From Engelhardtia mirabilis (GTDB taxonomy: Bacteria; Planctomycetota; UBA1135; GCA-002686595): a DNA stretch of 64,000 nt. The DNA is taken from NCBI GenBank assembly GCA_007751255.1, contig CP036296.1:4402001-4466000 (forward strand), written 5' to 3'. The notes below the pieces were generated by a model. The model saw only the letters and a list, made by a program, of their open reading frames with translations. It was not told where the DNA came from and made no database searches. Shown in pieces: positions 45,572 through 53,168 of the stretch. The stretch's first letter is position 1, and each line of letters starts with the position of its first letter. A program made the translations under genes and the position numbers.

Positions 45572-46927
45572 TCAGGCCCCGGGCCGCTTCCAGGCCTCGA
45601 TCGCGGCGTCGATACGCCCACGCAGCTCGGCCACGGGCACCCGCTCCTGCTCCATCGAATCGCGGTGACGCAGGGTGACGGTGTTCTCGGTCAGGGTCTC
45701 GCCGTCGATCGTCACGCAGAAGGGCGTGCCGGCCTCGTCCTGGCGACGGTAGCGGCGGCCGATGGCGGCCTTCTCGTCGTAGGAGGTCGAGTAGCGCGCC
45801 CGGCGCAGCATGGCGCCGATCTCGCGAGCCTTCTCGGGCATGCCCTCCTTCTTGACCAGGGGCAGGACCGCCACGGTGATCGGCGCGATCGAGGGGTGCA
45901 GGTGCAGCACCACGCGGGTGTCCTTCTCGAGCTGCTGCTCCTCGTAGGCGTCGATCAGGAAGGTCAGGGCCATGCGGTTGATGCCGCCGGCCGGCTCGAT
46001 CACGAAGGGCGTGTAGTGCTCCTTCGTCTGGGGATCGAAGAAGAGCAGGTCCGTGCCCGAGGCCTCCGAGTGGCGCTTCAAGTCGAAGTCCGTGCGGCAG
46101 GCGATGCCCTCGAGCTCGCCCCAGCCGAAGGGGTATTCGTACTCGATGTCGCTGGTGGCGGTCGAGTAGTGGGCCAGCTCCTTGTCCTCGTGGACGCGCA
46201 GGCGCAGCTTGGCCGGGTCGATGCCGTGGCGCACGTACCAGTCGAAGCGCTCCTTGACCCAGAAGTCGAACCACTGCTGCTCTTCCGCGGGCGGCACGAA
46301 GAACTCCATCTCGGCCTGCTCGAACTCCCGCGTGCGGAAGACGAAGTTGCCGGGGGTGATCTCGTTGCGGAAGGACTTGCCGATCTGGGCGATGCCGAAG
46401 GGCGGCTTGGCGCGGGCCGACTCGAGCACGTTCTTGAAGTTCAGGAAGATGCCCTGGGCCGTCTCGGGCCGCAGGTAGGCCGTCGAGCCGGTCTCCTCCA
46501 CCGGCCCGATGGTGGTCTTGAACATCAGGTTGAACTCGCGCGGCTCGGTCAGCTCGCCGTCGCACTCACCGGGGCGCTTGGAGGGCTTCTCCGGGCAGCG
46601 CGCGTCCTCGAGCTTGTCGGCCCGGAAGCGCCCCTTGCATTTCTTGCAGTCGACCATCGGGTCGGTGAAGCCGCCCACGTGGCCCGAGGTGATCCAGGTC
46701 TGGGGGTTCTGGATGATCGCGCTGTCGAGGCCGACCACGTCCTCGCGCTCGGTGACGGTGGCCCCCCACCAGGCCTCCTTCACACGCCGGATCAGCTCGA
46801 CGCCGAGGGGACCGTAGTCGTAGGTGTTGCCGATGCCACCGTAGATCTCGGAGGCGGGGAACACGAAGCCCCTGCGCTTGCACAGGGACACGATCTTGTC
46901 CATCAAGGTCGGCTCGGGCTTGGCCAT
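45572..46927 (-). CDS. glyQS: Glycine--tRNA ligase (alpha2, GlyQS type)
   Basis: 451 residues, single-chain class II GlyRS. 'MDKIVSLCKRRGFVFPASEIYGGIGNTYDYGPLGVEL' N-terminus, zinc-type 'CKKCKGRFRAD', motif 2 'FRNEITPGNFVFRTREFEQAEMEFF' region, motif 3 'EPAGGINRMALTFLIDAY', then a C-terminal anticodon-binding domain ('LHLHPSIAPITVAVLPLVKKEG...RYRRQDEAGTPFCVTID'). Charges tRNA-Gly in the cytosol. This alpha2 form, not the alpha2beta2 GlyQ/GlyS form, is typical of several bacterial phyla, archaea and eukaryotes. A TAGACT -10 lies 67 nt upstream. The YbaK-like gene precedes it on the same strand by 88 bp. Confidence 0.95.
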   Translation of the reverse strand: MAKPEPTLMDKIVSLCKRRGFVFPASEIYGGIGNTYDYGPLGVELIRRVKEAWWGATVTEREDVVGLDSAIIQNPQTWITSGHVGGFTDPMVDCKKCKGRFRADKLEDARCPEKPSKRPGECDGELTEPREFNLMFKTTIGPVEETGSTAYLRPETAQGIFLNFKNVLESARAKPPFGIAQIGKSFRNEITPGNFVFRTREFEQAEMEFFVPPAEEQQWFDFWVKERFDWYVRHGIDPAKLRLRVHEDKELAHYSTATSDIEYEYPFGWGELEGIACRTDFDLKRHSEASGTDLLFFDPQTKEHYTPFVIEPAGGINRMALTFLIDAYEEQQLEKDTRVVLHLHPSIAPITVAVLPLVKKEGMPEKAREIGAMLRRARYSTSYDEKAAIGRRYRRQDEAGTPFCVTIDGETLTENTVTLRHRDSMEQERVPVAELRGRIDAAIEAWKRPGA

Positions 46928-46994
46928 CGGAGAGCTCGGGGGGGCTGGGTCGGGATGCGGGGCGCGGGGGCTCGGGTCCGGGAAAGGGCCGAGC

Positions 46995-47000
46995 AGTCTA
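46995..47000 (-). promoter_or_regulatory. -10 element TAGACT upstream of glyQS
   Basis: TAGACT on the minus strand, 67 nt before the ATG, predicting a ~61-nt leader. It lies just downstream of the YbaK-like stop codon, so glyQS can be transcribed separately. Confidence 0.4.
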
Positions 47001-47015
47001 GCCGCGGCGCGAGCC

Positions 47016-47507
47016 CTATCCGAGGTCGATCGAGCGCGCGCCGATGACGCGGACCAGATCGGCCGGGGCCAGCTCCAGCTCCGCGCCGGGCCGGCCTGCG
47101 CTGACGAAGACCCGGCTCGCCGCGAGGGCCGCGGCCTCGATCAGCACCTCGAAGCGCCCGGGCGGCACGGCCAGGGCCGAGATCCCGCCGCGCACCAGAC
47201 CCGTCCAGCGCTCCGCCTCGCCCCGATCGGCGAGGCGGGCTCGCGCGGCCCCGGCGGCGCGGGCCAGGCGCTTGAGGTCGAGCTCGGCGGCGGAGCCGTG
47301 CAGCACCAACGCCTTGGCCCGTCGGCCGGGTGCGCCAGCGGGGCCGGCAAACTCCAGCTCGCAGACGATCGTGCGCAGCACCCATTCGGGCTTCACACCC
47401 AGGGCCTGGGCCATGGCCTGCCCGCTCTTCACCTCGGGCCCGACCTCGTGCAGGACGTGGTCCACACCTTCGCGCTCGAGCAGCCGGACGGAGTTGGGCT
47501 TCCCCAC
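47016..47507 (-). CDS. YbaK/EbsC-type aminoacyl-tRNA deacylase, catalytic Lys replaced
   Basis: 163 residues from a GTG. Aligns along its length with YbaK: 'ALGVKPEWVLRTIV' (E. coli 'YKTLL'), 'LDLKRLARAAGAARARLADRGEAERWTGLVRGGISALA' region and 'RVFVSAGRPGAELELAPADLVRVIGA'. YbaK hydrolyses Cys-tRNA(Pro). The essential YbaK Lys46 corresponds to Arg here (VLRT), so activity or specificity may differ. Neighbour of glyQS, in line with a tRNA quality-control role. Its -10 TAGGCT is 7 nt from the GTG and faces the -10 of the gene at 47546. Confidence 0.82.
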   Translation of the reverse strand: MGKPNSVRLLEREGVDHVLHEVGPEVKSGQAMAQALGVKPEWVLRTIVCELEFAGPAGAPGRRAKALVLHGSAAELDLKRLARAAGAARARLADRGEAERWTGLVRGGISALAVPPGRFEVLIEAAALAASRVFVSAGRPGAELELAPADLVRVIGARSIDLG

Positions 47508-47514
47508 CGCGGCG

Positions 47515-47520
47515 AGCCTA
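47515..47520 (-). promoter_or_regulatory. -10 element TAGGCT of the YbaK-like gene (leaderless geometry)
   Basis: Minus strand TAGGCT, 7 nt, GTG at 47507. Left arm of the palindrome formed with the divergent -10. Confidence 0.5.
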
Positions 47521-47537
47521 GCCGGCCGTCGGCTAGG
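47517..47537. promoter_or_regulatory. 8-5-8 palindrome in a 38-bp divergent promoter
   Basis: CCTAGCCG-GCCGT-CGGCTAGG, perfect inverted repeat. Both arms overlap -10 hexamers (47515-47520 minus, 47534-47539 plus), so the symmetry may arise from two back-to-back promoters, or be a regulator site covering both. Confidence 0.55.
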
Positions 47538-47539
47538 AT
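47534..47539 (+). promoter_or_regulatory. -10 element TAGGAT of the membrane-protein gene (leaderless geometry)
   Basis: TAGGAT-CCCGCC-ATG, 6-nt spacer to the start at 47546. Confidence 0.5.
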
Positions 47540-47545
47540 CCCGCC

Positions 47546-48064
47546 ATGGCAGATCCGAAATTGGCGCAGGGGGGTGGCGGCGGTCGTCCGAGCGGTGGCC
47601 CGAAGCAGATTGCGATCGTCGGCCTCGCCCTGGGCACAGGCGTCGTGCTGTTCACGGCGATCTCCCTGGCGATGCCATTTCTCGAGCAGTCCGGCGCTTC
47701 GGGCATCGATCCCGCGGCCCCCGCTGAACCGGGCGGTACCGGCTCCATGGTCGGCCTGCTTTCCATGGTCCACGCAGGCTTCGCCCTCGTCGCTTGGACC
47801 GTGGCGATGACCCTCTCTTCGCGCCTGGCCGACGCCGCGCGCCGCGAGCGCAGCGCGGACCGACTGCGCACGGCCTACATCATCAAGTGGGCGCTGATGG
47901 AGGGGGTCGCGTTGTTCGGCATCCTGGTCGTACTGATGGCCGGCATGGAGGGCATCGTGCCGGAACAACCGGTCTACTACGCGAACCTGCTCAGCGCGGG
48001 CGTGTTCCTGGCCTTCCTGGCGATCGACATCAGCGCCCTGATGTCGTCCGACGCGAGCCGCTGA
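47546..48064 (+). CDS. Small membrane protein of unknown function
   Basis: 172 residues with four predicted membrane segments: ~21-43 ('QIAIVGLALGTGVVLFTAISLAM'), ~68-90 ('MVGLLSMVHAGFALVAWTVAM'), ~112-133 ('IIKWALMEGVALFGILVVLMAG') and ~143-165 ('YANLLSAGVFLAFLAIDISAL'). Gly-rich N-terminus. No family recognised. It is the first gene of a pair with the kynureninase-like gene (6-bp gap). Confidence 0.7.
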   Translation: MADPKLAQGGGGGRPSGGPKQIAIVGLALGTGVVLFTAISLAMPFLEQSGASGIDPAAPAEPGGTGSMVGLLSMVHAGFALVAWTVAMTLSSRLADAARRERSADRLRTAYIIKWALMEGVALFGILVVLMAGMEGIVPEQPVYYANLLSAGVFLAFLAIDISALMSSDASR

Positions 48065-48070
48065 CGCCCC

Positions 48071-49252
48071 ATGCCCCACTCCCACAAGCACCTCTTCGCC
48101 CGCACCTTCAAGGCCGCGCCCGAGCGCCTGCACTTCGCTGCCCACAGCCACCACTACTGGCCGGACGTCACCCGCGACGCGCACCTGGCCGCCTGGGATC
48201 GCGCCGCCGAGCTGGCCGACACCAAGTGGGAGTGGCTCTTCGGTGAGGTGATTCCCGAGTTCCAGCGGCACTTGGCGCGCACCCTGGGCCTGGGCGACGG
48301 GCCCCTCGCCGATGGTTCGAGCTTCGCCTTCGCGACCTCGACCCACGAGTTGGTCTTTCGCGCCTTCACGTCCATGGAGCTCGCTCGCCCGGCGCGGGTG
48401 CTGACCACCGACGCCGAGTTCCACAGCTTCCGGCGACAGATCGATCGCCTGGCCGAGTCGGGCCAGGCCGAGGTCACGAGCGTCGCGGCCGAGCCGTTCG
48501 ACACCCTCGCGGAGCGCTTCGCCGCCGCCCTGCGCGGGGGCCAGTGGGACTTCGTGCTCTGCAGCCACGTGCTGTTCGATTCGGGCTTCGTGTTCGACGC
48601 CGCGCCGCAGCTCCTGGCCGAGGCCGCAGCCACTGGCGCCCTCGCCATCTGCGACGGCTACCACGGCTTCATGGCCGTGCCGACCGATTGGTCCGCCGTC
48701 GCCGACCGCGTCTTCTACACCTCGGGCGGCTACAAGTACGCCATGAGCGGCGAAGGGGCCTGCTTCATGCACTGTCCCCCCGGCATCGCGCCGCGGCCCC
48801 TCTACACAGGCTGGTTCGCCGGTTTCGACGCCCTCGCCGCTCCGGGCTCGGACCGCGTGCCGTACCCCGAGCACGGCGGGCGCTTCCTCGGCTCCACCCT
48901 CGACCCCAGCGGCATCCTGCGCCTCAACGCGACGTTCGAACTGCTCGAGCGCGAGGGCTTGGACGTGGCCACGATCCATGCCCACGTGGGTCGACTGCAA
49001 GCGCGCTTCCTAGACGGCGTCGAGGCCGGCGAAGCAGGTCCCCTGTCCATCGCCGAGTTGATCCCCGGTCGCAGCCTGGCGCGCGGACGCTTCCTCACCT
49101 TCCGCCGCACCGATGCGGGCGAGCTCCAAGCACGCCTTCAGGCCGCCCGGGTGTTGACCGACCGTCGCGACGATCGTCTGCGCTTCGGCTTCGCGATCTA
49201 TCACGACGACGAGGACGTGGATCGCCTGCTTGCGAGCCTGCGAGCGCTCTAG
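48071..49252 (+). CDS. Kynureninase-like class V PLP enzyme
   Basis: 393 residues. N-terminal 'ERLHFAAHSHHYWPDVTRDAHLAAWDRAAELADTKWEWLF' region is the kynureninase-type entry ('SH.. WP'), then 'TSTHELVFRAFTSM' (PLP phosphate region), 'CDGYHGFMAVPTDW' (Asp to the PLP pyridine N) and 'YTSGGYKYAMSGEGACFM' with the Schiff-base lysine in 'GGYKYA'. Kynureninases cleave kynurenine to anthranilate and alanine, but relatives act as desulfurases or lyases, so the substrate is uncertain. The TAG stop is part of the CTAG target duplication of element copy B, which begins directly after it. Confidence 0.8.
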   Translation: MPHSHKHLFARTFKAAPERLHFAAHSHHYWPDVTRDAHLAAWDRAAELADTKWEWLFGEVIPEFQRHLARTLGLGDGPLADGSSFAFATSTHELVFRAFTSMELARPARVLTTDAEFHSFRRQIDRLAESGQAEVTSVAAEPFDTLAERFAAALRGGQWDFVLCSHVLFDSGFVFDAAPQLLAEAAATGALAICDGYHGFMAVPTDWSAVADRVFYTSGGYKYAMSGEGACFMHCPPGIAPRPLYTGWFAGFDALAAPGSDRVPYPEHGGRFLGSTLDPSGILRLNATFELLEREGLDVATIHAHVGRLQARFLDGVEAGEAGPLSIAELIPGRSLARGRFLTFRRTDAGELQARLQAARVLTDRRDDRLRFGFAIYHDDEDVDRLLASLRAL

Positions 49253-49411
49253 TGTCCTGGATCAGAAATTCGGCGTCACTTCCCGGGCTCCGATCGCCGC
49301 TGGCGTCGCCAGCGCCTCCTCCGAGTATCGCAGCGGATACGCGTCGTCGGCGCGCCTAGCCAGCATCGATCGGACCTCCGGGTAGTGACGCCGAATTTCT
49401 GATCCAGGACA
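49253..49411 (-). mobile_element. 159-bp MITE-like element, copy B, CTAG target duplication
   Basis: Inverted copy of the element at 4914-5072, same length, two substitutions. Same perfect 28-bp terminal inverted repeats. Flanked by CTAG at 49249-49252 and 49412-49415. The left CTAG holds the stop codon of the kynureninase-like gene; the right one ends a minus-strand frame (49412-49678). No coding capacity. Confidence 0.9.
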
Positions 49412-49678
49412 CTAGAACGAAGTTGCATCGTCGGCGCAGACGACCTCACCTTCGGGGGCGATCGACACTTGCGCCAAGTCCGGGAGCCAGGGGCACAGCG
49501 GGTCGCCGGATCGAAAGATTCGAACGTCGTCCCCCTGTCCCTGGGGCCGACCTTCAACGCCTTTCAGCGTTCCTCGGCAACCGTGGCACGAGGAACCCAT
49601 GCAGTGGCAACCGCCGCCTGGAGGATCCCGGAAGTCCGCGCCTCCACCCCGACCTAAAGGCGGTGGTTGGCGGCCCAC
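49412..49678 (-). CDS. Possible small or remnant gene ending at the element's target site
   Basis: An 88-residue frame from a GTG at 49678. Its second half reads like real protein ('DDVRIFRSGDPLCPWLPDL', 'VSIAPEGEVVCADDATSF') and it has several cysteines ('CHCMGSSCHGC'). Its TAG stop lies in the right CTAG duplication; before the insertion it would have shared CTAG tail-to-tail with the kynureninase-like gene, a common arrangement for convergent genes. No family recognised, no clear start. Could be a decayed C-terminus. Confidence 0.3.
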   Translation of the reverse strand: MGRQPPPLGRGGGADFRDPPGGGCHCMGSSCHGCRGTLKGVEGRPQGQGDDVRIFRSGDPLCPWLPDLAQVSIAPEGEVVCADDATSF

Positions 49679-49907
49679 GTTGCACCTTCGGACCCGAATT
49701 CGTGCCGACCGATACCCGATTGGAAAGCGGACTTCCTAGCGATATCTTCATCGCCCGCGCGCGGTTTCGAGGTCATCGCGATCGGTGATCGAGCGGAGCC
49801 AGTCCACTCGGAAGTCGGAAGTCCGCGAATCCGCGCTTGCTCGACGGTCGGACGACGAGGGAGCAGCGCCATTGACAACTCGGCGTGGCCAGGCGTCTGC
49901 TGGATCA
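49679..49907. other. Intergenic region with promoter for the secreted Cys protein
   Basis: Slightly less G+C-rich than average. Contains a perfect -35 TTGACA at 49872-49877. Otherwise no gene supported. Confidence 0.4.
49872..49901 (+). promoter_or_regulatory. Promoter with consensus -35 TTGACA
   Basis: TTGACA (49872-49877), 18-bp spacer, weak -10 TCTGCT (49896-49901), then 6 nt to ATG 49908: again leaderless spacing. Confidence 0.4.
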
Positions 49908-50465
49908 ATGGAATCGAAGCTTGCCTCGATCGTTCTCGGCGCTCTCCTCCTGTCCATCTCCGGCGCGGAGTTCAGCGCTGGTCAGGAAGCCGGATTCGAG
50001 TCCTGTCCGGGTTGCCTGGGGACGTCCGACTCGGGCGCCGCGAGCTACATCTGGTCCTTCGGCCCATTGATCGGCGCCGGGGTGATGAGCATCGACGTCG
50101 AGGTCACCTCGGGTCAGTGCCTGTTGGGGGTCTCGGGTGACCCGGAGTTCGGAGCGGGCGAAGCCTATTGCGTGCCGTTCCTGTATTGCGGAGCCCTCGT
50201 CACTCGCGAGTGGGACGGCTTCCCGCTGATCGACACGGGTACTTTCGAAGCGTGCGTGCAGATTGGCGCCCGCACGCTGTGCCTGCCCGAGTACGCCCCC
50301 GAGTTCCCCCAGGGCTCTTCCGGTGTGAGCACGGTTTCGATCCCCCCAGGCTCGTTCGTTTGTGGCGTGGGTCCCTACGTCTGGAGTTTCACTTACGTGA
50401 CCTCCCAAGGTTCGTCGACAAGTGCATGGGCCTCGGGGTCCTGTGGCAGTTGCGACGACGTCTGA
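49908..50465 (+). CDS. Secreted cysteine-containing protein of unknown function
   Basis: 185 residues. Signal peptide 'ASIVLGALLLSISGAEFSAG' (~5-25). The mature part is beta-rich, Gly/Ser-rich and has about eleven cysteines, including CxxC pairs near both ends ('SCPGCLG' and 'GSCGSCDDV') and 'YCVPFLYCGALV', suggesting disulfides in an extracytoplasmic protein. No family recognised. The start is chosen for the signal peptide and the promoter just upstream; a longer frame upstream looks non-coding. Confidence 0.6.
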   Translation: MESKLASIVLGALLLSISGAEFSAGQEAGFESCPGCLGTSDSGAASYIWSFGPLIGAGVMSIDVEVTSGQCLLGVSGDPEFGAGEAYCVPFLYCGALVTREWDGFPLIDTGTFEACVQIGARTLCLPEYAPEFPQGSSGVSTVSIPPGSFVCGVGPYVWSFTYVTSQGSSTSAWASGSCGSCDDV

Positions 50466-50508
50466 ATCGGCCGCCGGAACCAGACCGAGCGGAGCAGGAG
50501 AAGAAGCC

Positions 50509-51342
50509 ATGGCAATGCAGACAACAGCGCTGATCGCATTCGGTCTCGTCGCGGGAACCGTCGGCCTGGCCACGATCGTTTTGGACGACTCGGGGCCAGC
50601 AGGAAGCGGTGCCCGGCCGGATTCGGATGCTGGCCGACTGTTGGTTACGAGTCGACTCACGCAACCTGGCGAGCTCCAAACTCGCTCGGTGGCCGAGGCG
50701 TCGTCACCCCCGGAGGACCTACCCGACGATGTTCGCGAGTTCGTCCTCTCGCACGATCGCGGCGACGAGATCCTCACGCGGTTGGTCGAGGCCGGAGTCG
50801 ACTTCGAGGCCTTGGCGGTCCCGCAAGTCAGCGAAGCCGACGCCCGCCGCTTGCTCGCCGAACGCCTGCGCCTGAGCCCGAGAAAACTCGAGTCCAAGCG
50901 CGCCGCCCGCCGGAGCTGGCCCGCTGACGACCGACTGACGGTTCGCTGGCTGCAGACCGAGGTCGGACTGGTCGCCGATCTGGATGAGGTCCAACTGGTG
51001 GAGTTGTCCGCGGTCATCTCCCCCGAACAGATGGACCTCGAGGAGGCCGTCGACGCCTACTACTCGGCGCTCGATCAAGCGATCACGGCGGAGCTGGTCT
51101 CCGATCGCTTCGAGTCGTTCCCGTACCTTTCGCCCAACGACCCGACGGCTCCGCCCGCGGGTGAGCGGGACCGGGGCGGCGTCTTCTATTCGGGCTCGAC
51201 CTCACTGGGCAACGGCTGGATCGGCTCCGTCGAGCTCCACCGGGACGATTTTCCCGAAGTGGATGAGCGGATGCAGCTCACGACCCACCGCCTGGCCCAG
51301 CGCAACATGCGCCTCCGCGCCATCGTCGCTTCCTGGGAGTGA
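50509..51342 (+). CDS. Membrane-anchored protein of unknown function
   Basis: 277 residues. ATG 50509 has an AGGAG 8 nt upstream. 'TTALIAFGLVAGTVGLATIVL' (~5-25) is a signal anchor; 30-75 is a linker; 80-277 is a mainly helical, strongly acidic domain ('DLPDDVREFVLSHDRGDEILTRLV', 'QMDLEEAVDAYYSALDQAITAELV'). No catalytic motif. Follows the secreted Cys protein by 43 bp and may be co-transcribed; both look like envelope proteins. Convergent with the next gene. Confidence 0.62.
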   Translation: MAMQTTALIAFGLVAGTVGLATIVLDDSGPAGSGARPDSDAGRLLVTSRLTQPGELQTRSVAEASSPPEDLPDDVREFVLSHDRGDEILTRLVEAGVDFEALAVPQVSEADARRLLAERLRLSPRKLESKRAARRSWPADDRLTVRWLQTEVGLVADLDEVQLVELSAVISPEQMDLEEAVDAYYSALDQAITAELVSDRFESFPYLSPNDPTAPPAGERDRGGVFYSGSTSLGNGWIGSVELHRDDFPEVDERMQLTTHRLAQRNMRLRAIVASWE

Positions 51343-51348
51343 CCGGGG

Positions 51349-53034
51349 CTAACCCTCGAGCGCGCTCTCGAGCCGCGGGATGATCGCGTCGAGGTCCTGT
51401 TCCACGGCCACGATGCGCCCGTCGGCATCGAGCAGGAAGTAGGTCGGGAAGCTGCGCACGTGCCACGATTGGGTCCACGGACCCGAGCGCCGTCCTTCCC
51501 AGACGTTGCGCCAGTCGTAGCCCGCCTCGTCGAAGCGCGTTCGCGCGGCGGCGGGGTCGTCGTCGGAGTTGATGCCGACGACCGTGAACGGCCGCTGGTC
51601 GAAGCGCTCGGCCAACTCCCCCACTCGCGCGAGCTCGAAGGCGGCGACGGGGCTCCACCAGCCCCAGAAGACGAGCAGGGCAACCTCGCCCCGCAGGTCG
51701 GTCAACCGGATCGGCTGTCCATCGCCATCGAGGGCCTCGCGCGGCGGCGGAATCTGTCCCGGCCGCAGGTGACGCAGGGCGAAGAGCCAGCTCCCGGCGG
51801 CCTCCGCCAGACGGTCTTCCGGGTACTCGGCCTGCAGCCGCTCAAGCAAGGCGATGGCACGCTCGACGCTCTCGGGATCCTGGTCGTCGGAGGCGGCGAT
51901 GGTCGCCATGCCGTGCAGGACCCAGGCCCGGACGTGGGGATCGCGGCTGCCCTCGAGCAGGCCGCGGCCCAGGCGCTCGACCGCCTCCAGGCCGAGGTCG
52001 GAGACGATGACCTCCGAGAACTGCACGGCCTCGGCCAGCCAGGGCGCGTCGGTGTGCTCCTCGATCAGACGGTCCAGGAGTTCGATGCGTCGCTGGGCCA
52101 GCTCCTCCTCGTCGAGGTTCAGGTGGCGCACCTCACGGGCCATCCACCACAGGGCCCGGCCCGATCCTGCGGCAGCCAGGGACTCGACCTGGGCCCAGGT
52201 CTCCGTGGCCGGGTGGGGACCGGGGTCGGCGCCGCTCTGGGCGTCGAGCCAGCGAACCACCCAGGCATCCGCGGCCGCCCGGTAGCGGCGCTCGACGTTG
52301 ACCAGCAGCAGGTCCGCCGCCAGGGGCGCGGCCGCGGTCTCGGGATGGCCGGCGATCACGCCACGCCAGAGTTGCTCGGCCGGATCTGGGCCGCTCTGGG
52401 CCGGGCGTTCGCCGTTGGTCGCGGCGCCCGCGGGCGGGTCGGGGTAGACGTCGAGCAGGGCCCCGAGGGCCACCTGGCCCGCCGCCTGGATCCGGCCACT
52501 GGGGTAGGTGGACAGGGTTCGGCGGACCCAGGGTTCGGCCTCCGCCCGCTCGAAGTCGCGCGGGTGCTCGGCCAGGGCCAGCAGGGCCGCCTCGGCACTG
52601 GCGTCCGGAATCGGCCTGGCCCCGTCAGCCGTCGGGGTCAGCAGGACCTCGACCAAGCTGCGCCGCCGACGGCGCTCGTCCGAGGGCGCAAGGCCGGCCA
52701 GGTCCAAGTTCTCGAGCAGCCAGAGGCGGCCCCAGCTCCATCCGCGCTGCACCAGGTCGTCGAAGATCGGGTAGGCCTCGCGGGCAGGATGTCGCCCCCG
52801 CCGGCCACCCAGCTCCCACTGGGCATGGGCCAGGCGGAACTTGTAGACCGCCGAGTAGATCTCCAACGCGTCCGGTCGCTGCGCCTCGCCGTCGGGCGCA
52901 GGGGCCCCCTCGCTGACCGATTCCTGGACGGCGCCCACGGACGCCCCCGGCCGGGCTGACACCAGCTGGGCCGACACCGTCCAAGCGAGCAGCGGCAAGG
53001 CCAACAGGCAGGCGATTCTCGAGGTGGCTCTCAT
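51349..53034 (-). CDS. Exported TPR-like protein with thioredoxin-fold domain lacking CxxC
   Basis: 561 residues from ATG 53034, in front of a signal peptide ('SRIACLLALPLLAWTVSAQ'). Residues ~55-400 are helical repeats. Residues ~415-561 are a TlpA/AhpC-TSA-like thioredoxin fold: 'GQPIRLTDLRGEVALLVFWGWWSPVAAFEL', 'PFTVVGINSDDD', 'WHVRSFPTYFLLDADGRIVAV'. Where TlpA has WCPPC this protein has WWSPVA, so both redox cysteines are absent. It cannot act as a dithiol oxidoreductase; a binding role is likely. Frame upstream of this ATG overlaps mqnC's promoter and is not used. A TATCCT -10 candidate lies ~33 nt upstream. Confidence 0.75.
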   Translation of the reverse strand: MRATSRIACLLALPLLAWTVSAQLVSARPGASVGAVQESVSEGAPAPDGEAQRPDALEIYSAVYKFRLAHAQWELGGRRGRHPAREAYPIFDDLVQRGWSWGRLWLLENLDLAGLAPSDERRRRRSLVEVLLTPTADGARPIPDASAEAALLALAEHPRDFERAEAEPWVRRTLSTYPSGRIQAAGQVALGALLDVYPDPPAGAATNGERPAQSGPDPAEQLWRGVIAGHPETAAAPLAADLLLVNVERRYRAAADAWVVRWLDAQSGADPGPHPATETWAQVESLAAAGSGRALWWMAREVRHLNLDEEELAQRRIELLDRLIEEHTDAPWLAEAVQFSEVIVSDLGLEAVERLGRGLLEGSRDPHVRAWVLHGMATIAASDDQDPESVERAIALLERLQAEYPEDRLAEAAGSWLFALRHLRPGQIPPPREALDGDGQPIRLTDLRGEVALLVFWGWWSPVAAFELARVGELAERFDQRPFTVVGINSDDDPAAARTRFDEAGYDWRNVWEGRRSGPWTQSWHVRSFPTYFLLDADGRIVAVEQDLDAIIPRLESALEG

Positions 53035-53154
53035 CGATGTCGGACGCGCAGCGAGCAGCCGCGCAGGATAGCAATCCGCCGGCACTCCTCTGCCTGCGTC
53101 CCGGGTGCCGAGAGTTACGCCGCCGGGGGGGCCGATGCGAGCCCTGGGCCGTCC

Positions 53155-53160
53155 TATATT
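53155..53160 (+). promoter_or_regulatory. -10 element TATATT of the mqnC-mqnE operon
   Basis: TATATT, 8 nt, ATG 53169: predicted leader of 1-2 nt. The closest match to TATAAT among the short-leader promoters here. Confidence 0.5.
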
Positions 53161-53168
53161 GGCCCGCG

